DNA of 42,184 nt from an uncultured Arenicella sp. (lineage in GTDB: Bacteria; Pseudomonadota; Gammaproteobacteria; Arenicellales; Arenicellaceae). Both the position numbers and the translations under genes were made by a program. The stretch covers positions 1 through 42,184 of the forward strand of contig CALAKU010000012.1 in assembly GCA_937922925.1 (NCBI GenBank). The letters run 5' to 3'. This document shows, piece by piece, positions 39,288 through 42,184 of this stretch. Numbering within the stretch: the first letter of the stretch is position 1; every line of letters starts with the position of its first letter. Under the pieces are notes generated by a model. That model was not told the origin of the DNA and searched no databases. It saw only the letters and a program-made list of their open reading frames with translations.

Positions 39288-42184
39288 ATGATTACTAAGT
39301 GTAATTGGTGTTTTGGCGATCAGCCGCGTTCGCAACATTTCAAATTAACAACAAGCCTAGTATTGCTGGCTGCTCTATTCACAAATGCGGAGTATTCACT
39401 AGCTCAAACTGGTGAGACATCCCTTAATTGTGGGGGGCATACTCATGCCGAAAACGGAACGGTAACTGGCTCAACAGACGTGAACTGCCCTGCACATTCG
39501 CACACGGTCGCTGCCGATGATGTGACTGGGCTTGATACCGCAATTCAGCAGTTTATTGATGATCAAGAAGCCGCTGGCCCTGACCCCAATGACCCAGTGC
39601 CCATGGCCCCGGTTTTACCGATGCCGTCAACTCCACCGGGTACACCAAGTGGAAGTTGTCAAGACGATCTTGATGGCGAGATAAATTCTCTAGGAGACAC
39701 TGCTCTCGCATTAGAAATTGGTGGCGCAGCCGCCGATGTCGCGGGTTTGGTGGCGGAGGGCGCGGCGTCTGTTATTCCATTTGGCGGCAGTGCTGCGTCA
39801 GCTGTAGGAATCGCCGCGCAGGTGGTCAGCATTGCCACAACTGTGGGTGGCATTGTCACTAATGAGGAGGCTCGTCAACTCGAGATTGTGCAAAGTAACT
39901 TGCCCTTGTGTTCAACCACGGTGCAAGGAGACCTTGAGGTCGTACCTGAGACACGCACCTCGGGCACCGATAATTCGGGCGGCGGTAATGTCGTGGTTAC
40001 CGAAGGGAATATCGATACCTTGCAGGGTGATATATCGGCTTTCGACACGCTGTCGGCGGAAGACAACGAGCTTGTTATTGGCAATGATAACGGTGCCCCG
40101 GCTCCCGGAATTACAATCGGGGGCGGTGTGATTTCAGGGCTTGGGGGCAGTGTCAATACCGATGCGTCTACAGGTGTATCAACCTCTATCGCCATTGGTA
40201 ACGGTGCTACAGCGCCGGATGCGAACACCACGGCGATTGGCACCGGAGCCACGATCATAGCTGGAACAGGCGCTGGTTCTTTTGCGGGTGGTACGTCGAC
40301 CGTTAATAGTGGTGATGGGGCGGTATCTATTGGTGACGCAAACCAAGCTACAGGCGATGGTTCCTTGGCGCTAGGCGACACCAATGTAGCCGATGGCACG
40401 GGTGCCGTAGCGACTGGCAATTCCAACGAAGCCACCGGCCAAGGTGCGGTTGCCTCAGGCAATAACAATACAGCCATGGGTGAAGGCGCGGTTGCCATTG
40501 GCGACAACAACATGGCCGATGGTCAGGGCGCTGTGGCAATCGGGAACGACAATATGGCGACCGGAGAAGGCGCAGTCGCCATTGGTGACACCAATGTTGC
40601 TGATGGCCAAGGCGCGGTTGCCACCGGCAATAATAATACGGCCGACGGTGAAGGTGCCGTGGCGTCTGGCGACGAAAACATGGCCATGGGCTTAGGCGCA
40701 GTGGCGACCGGTAATAACAACACCGCTGATGGCGAAGGCGCGGTTGCGATCGGCGATGAAAACACCTCTATGGGCCAAGGTGCGGTTGCTTCGGGCAATG
40801 GCAATACCTCAAATGGCGAAGGCGCGGTTACATCCGGTGACGGCAACTCGGCGACTGGCTTGGGTGCGGTTGCCATTGGTGATGGTAATACAGCCAACGG
40901 CGAGGGTGCTTCGGCCATCGGCCAAGGGAATACTGCGATGGGTCAGGGGGCCTTAGCCGCTGGTAATGATTCTGATGCGCTGGCCGCTTCGTCGATAGCG
41001 CTTGGCGATAACGCCGGTGCCACCGCGGCGGCGACCAACGGGATTGCCGTTGGTACCAATGCCAACGCAAGTAACGCACAAGCCACCGCTATCGGTGAAG
41101 GTGCCGCGGCCTCCGGTTTAAGTTCAACCGCTCTTGGTGATGGCGCCACGGCAGCGGGCAGCACGGCCACCGCTATCGGTGAAGGCGCTTCCGCGGCTGG
41201 TACAGCAGGCACGGCCATAGGTGATGGTGCCTCGGTTGCTGGAGCCGCCGCTGATGGTGTTGCCATTGGCACTGGCGCAAGTGTCACCGCGGGCGATGGA
41301 AATATCGCCATCGGCGATACGGTTGCGGTCACCAGTACCGGCGTGAGTAATGTGTCGATTGGCGGCGCGGGCAATACACTGGCGGATGCAAGCAATCGAA
41401 ATGGGATTATTGCGGGAGCAAATAACACGATTAATGGAGCAGGAACCCAAGACAATTTTATTGCCGCTGGTAGCCAAAACAGCATTAGTAATGGCAGTAG
41501 TGGCAACCTTGCCAGCGGCATCGACAATGATCTCGGTGAGACAGCGGCGGTGAATGCCAATTCAGTTAGCGGCACAACGAACACGGTCGATAACGGTGCC
41601 GACTTCAATACGGTTGGCGGCACGACCAATGAAGTAGACAACTCAGACAACAATATTGTTATTGGTAACACCAACGAAGTTGAAGGCACTTCCGACGCGA
41701 ATCAGGTGGCTGGTTTAGCCAATGATGTGTTTGCCGACAGCGACCAAAATACGGTCTCAGGAAACGGCAACGAGATACTCAACGATTCTGATAATAATCA
41801 GGTTGGCGGTATTGCCAATGACGTTGACAATTCAGATAACAATATCGTGATCGGGGATACTAACGAAGTTGAAGGGACATCTGATTCGAATCAGGTAGCC
41901 GGTATGGCCAACGATGTGTTCGCCGACAGCGATCAAAACACCGTGTCGGGCACCGGCAATGAAGTGTTGGACGACTCCGACAACAATCAGGTGGGCGGTA
42001 TTGCCAATGACGTTGTCAATTCCGACGACAATATTGTTATTGGCAACACCAATGAAGTTGAAGGAACTTCCGATGCGAATCAGGTGGCAGGAATGGCCAA
42101 CGATGTGTTCGCCGACAGCGATCAAAATACCGTGTCGGGTACTGGTAATGAGATCACTGACGATTCTGATAACAATCAGGTGGG
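39288..42184 (+). CDS. YadA-head-like repetitive surface protein, probable trimeric autotransporter (3' end outside window)
   Basis: Seen: an open frame from ATG 39288 to the window end, at least 965 residues, no stop. A hydrophobic signal-like stretch (FKLTTSLVLLAALFTNA, cleavage near SLAQ) is followed by a His/Cys-containing part (GGHTHAENGTV, CPAHSHTV), a Pro-rich linker and a small hydrophobic Ala/Gly domain. Then comes a long beta-roll: sixteen 14-residue units of the form GxGAVAxGxxNxAx (40311-40982), looser GATAIGxGA-type units to about 41400, and from 41640 a 63-residue higher-order repeat made of four SDxNxVxGxxNxV units. Known: such units form the head of type Vc autotransporter adhesins. 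Inferred: the stalk and C-terminal anchor must lie beyond the window; without them the class is not proven. Confidence 0.8.
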   Translation, partial: MITKCNWCFGDQPRSQHFKLTTSLVLLAALFTNAEYSLAQTGETSLNCGGHTHAENGTVTGSTDVNCPAHSHTVAADDVTGLDTAIQQFIDDQEAAGPDPNDPVPMAPVLPMPSTPPGTPSGSCQDDLDGEINSLGDTALALEIGGAAADVAGLVAEGAASVIPFGGSAASAVGIAAQVVSIATTVGGIVTNEEARQLEIVQSNLPLCSTTVQGDLEVVPETRTSGTDNSGGGNVVVTEGNIDTLQGDISAFDTLSAEDNELVIGNDNGAPAPGITIGGGVISGLGGSVNTDASTGVSTSIAIGNGATAPDANTTAIGTGATIIAGTGAGSFAGGTSTVNSGDGAVSIGDANQATGDGSLALGDTNVADGTGAVATGNSNEATGQGAVASGNNNTAMGEGAVAIGDNNMADGQGAVAIGNDNMATGEGAVAIGDTNVADGQGAVATGNNNTADGEGAVASGDENMAMGLGAVATGNNNTADGEGAVAIGDENTSMGQGAVASGNGNTSNGEGAVTSGDGNSATGLGAVAIGDGNTANGEGASAIGQGNTAMGQGALAAGNDSDALAASSIALGDNAGATAAATNGIAVGTNANASNAQATAIGEGAAASGLSSTALGDGATAAGSTATAIGEGASAAGTAGTAIGDGASVAGAAADGVAIGTGASVTAGDGNIAIGDTVAVTSTGVSNVSIGGAGNTLADASNRNGIIAGANNTINGAGTQDNFIAAGSQNSISNGSSGNLASGIDNDLGETAAVNANSVSGTTNTVDNGADFNTVGGTTNEVDNSDNNIVIGNTNEVEGTSDANQVAGLANDVFADSDQNTVSGNGNEILNDSDNNQVGGIANDVDNSDNNIVIGDTNEVEGTSDSNQVAGMANDVFADSDQNTVSGTGNEVLDDSDNNQVGGIANDVVNSDDNIVIGNTNEVEGTSDANQVAGMANDVFADSDQNTVSGTGNEITDDSDNNQV
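40311..40982 (+). repeat. Sixteen tandem 42-bp coding repeats
   Basis: Every unit is exactly 42 bases and starts with GGN, encoding 14 residues such as GQGAVAIGNDNMAT and GEGAVAIGDTNVAD. Phase is kept from first to last unit with no insertion. The units differ at wobble positions, so they are aged coding repeats of the adhesin head. Confidence 0.9.
41640..42184 (+). repeat. 189-bp higher-order coding repeat, nearly three copies
   Basis: Copies start at 41640, 41829 and 42018, exactly 189 bases apart; the third is cut by the window end. Each encodes 63 residues made of four subunits of 15-16 residues (for example NSDNNIVIGNTNEVEG and TSDANQVAGLANDVFA). The copies are more alike than the subunits within one copy, which points to block duplication. 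Confidence 0.9.

Noticed and set aside
40311..40982. Regular 42-bp repeats as a CRISPR array
   Set aside because: There are no constant repeats separated by unique spacers. The whole unit varies like coding sequence and stays in one reading frame.
39875..41689. Long minus-strand open frames opposite the adhesin (Pro/Ala/Ser-rich products)
   Set aside because: They mirror the repeat period of the plus-strand gene and have no signals of their own. They are shadows of a GC-rich coding repeat.

Overview
This window looks like a chromosomal segment of a Gram-negative, probably marine, gammaproteobacterium. I infer this from the cyo-type quinol oxidase operon, outer-membrane and periplasmic export signals, galK-galT, the paired DUF1501/DUF1800 secreted proteins and a YadA-like adhesin at the right edge. 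No rRNA, tRNA, IS element or CRISPR array was seen. The taxon is an inference from gene content only.

Left edge (1-3.6 kb): an AT-rich module encodes two adjacent, overlapping reverse transcriptases. Both keep the YVDD catalytic motif. Their sizes and order match the two-RT anti-phage system DRT3 (Drt3a/UG3 plus Drt3b/UG8). The 370-nt gap behind them holds a strong candidate for the system's non-coding RNA: a 15-bp long-range stem encloses a near-perfect hairpin, a small hairpin and a CACACAC tract that could be the reverse-transcription template. This is the most interesting system in the window.

3.6-9.6 kb: accessory metabolism. A TauD-like dioxygenase overlaps a class II aldolase/adducin-type gene, followed by an old yellow enzyme. 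On the other strand are a dodecin and an HpcH/HpaI aldolase. A GbsR/MarR-type regulator and a FecB-like periplasmic binding protein follow.

9.7-15.6 kb: cytochrome bo-type quinol oxidase cyoABCD, then a SCO copper chaperone and a YbfB/YjiJ-type MFS transporter. cyoB is split by an apparent one-base deletion. cyoE does not follow cyoD. The operon is preceded by a terminator, a good sigma70-type promoter and an 18-bp perfect palindrome just after the -10, a likely repressor site.

15.6-23.3 kb: housekeeping and sugar genes: a SOUL haem-binding protein, purine nucleoside phosphorylase (divergent from galK-galT), a hotdog thioesterase, a spermidine-synthase-like protein, DUF924, DegV and a small membrane protein with its own promoter and terminator.

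23.3-29.4 kb (minus strand): a tightly coupled three-gene operon of exported proteins: DUF1800, then Tat-exported DUF1501, then a CxxCH-containing sugar/sorbosone dehydrogenase-like beta-propeller. 29.4-42.2 kb: a polytopic GT39-like membrane protein, a secreted protein with three four-cysteine modules, an Asp/Glu-racemase-like protein overlapping a sulfotransferase, a beta-rich DUF4329 protein coupled to a lipoprotein, a Nudix hydrolase, DUF1036 and DUF2059 secreted proteins. The last gene is a very repetitive YadA-head-like surface protein that runs off the right end.
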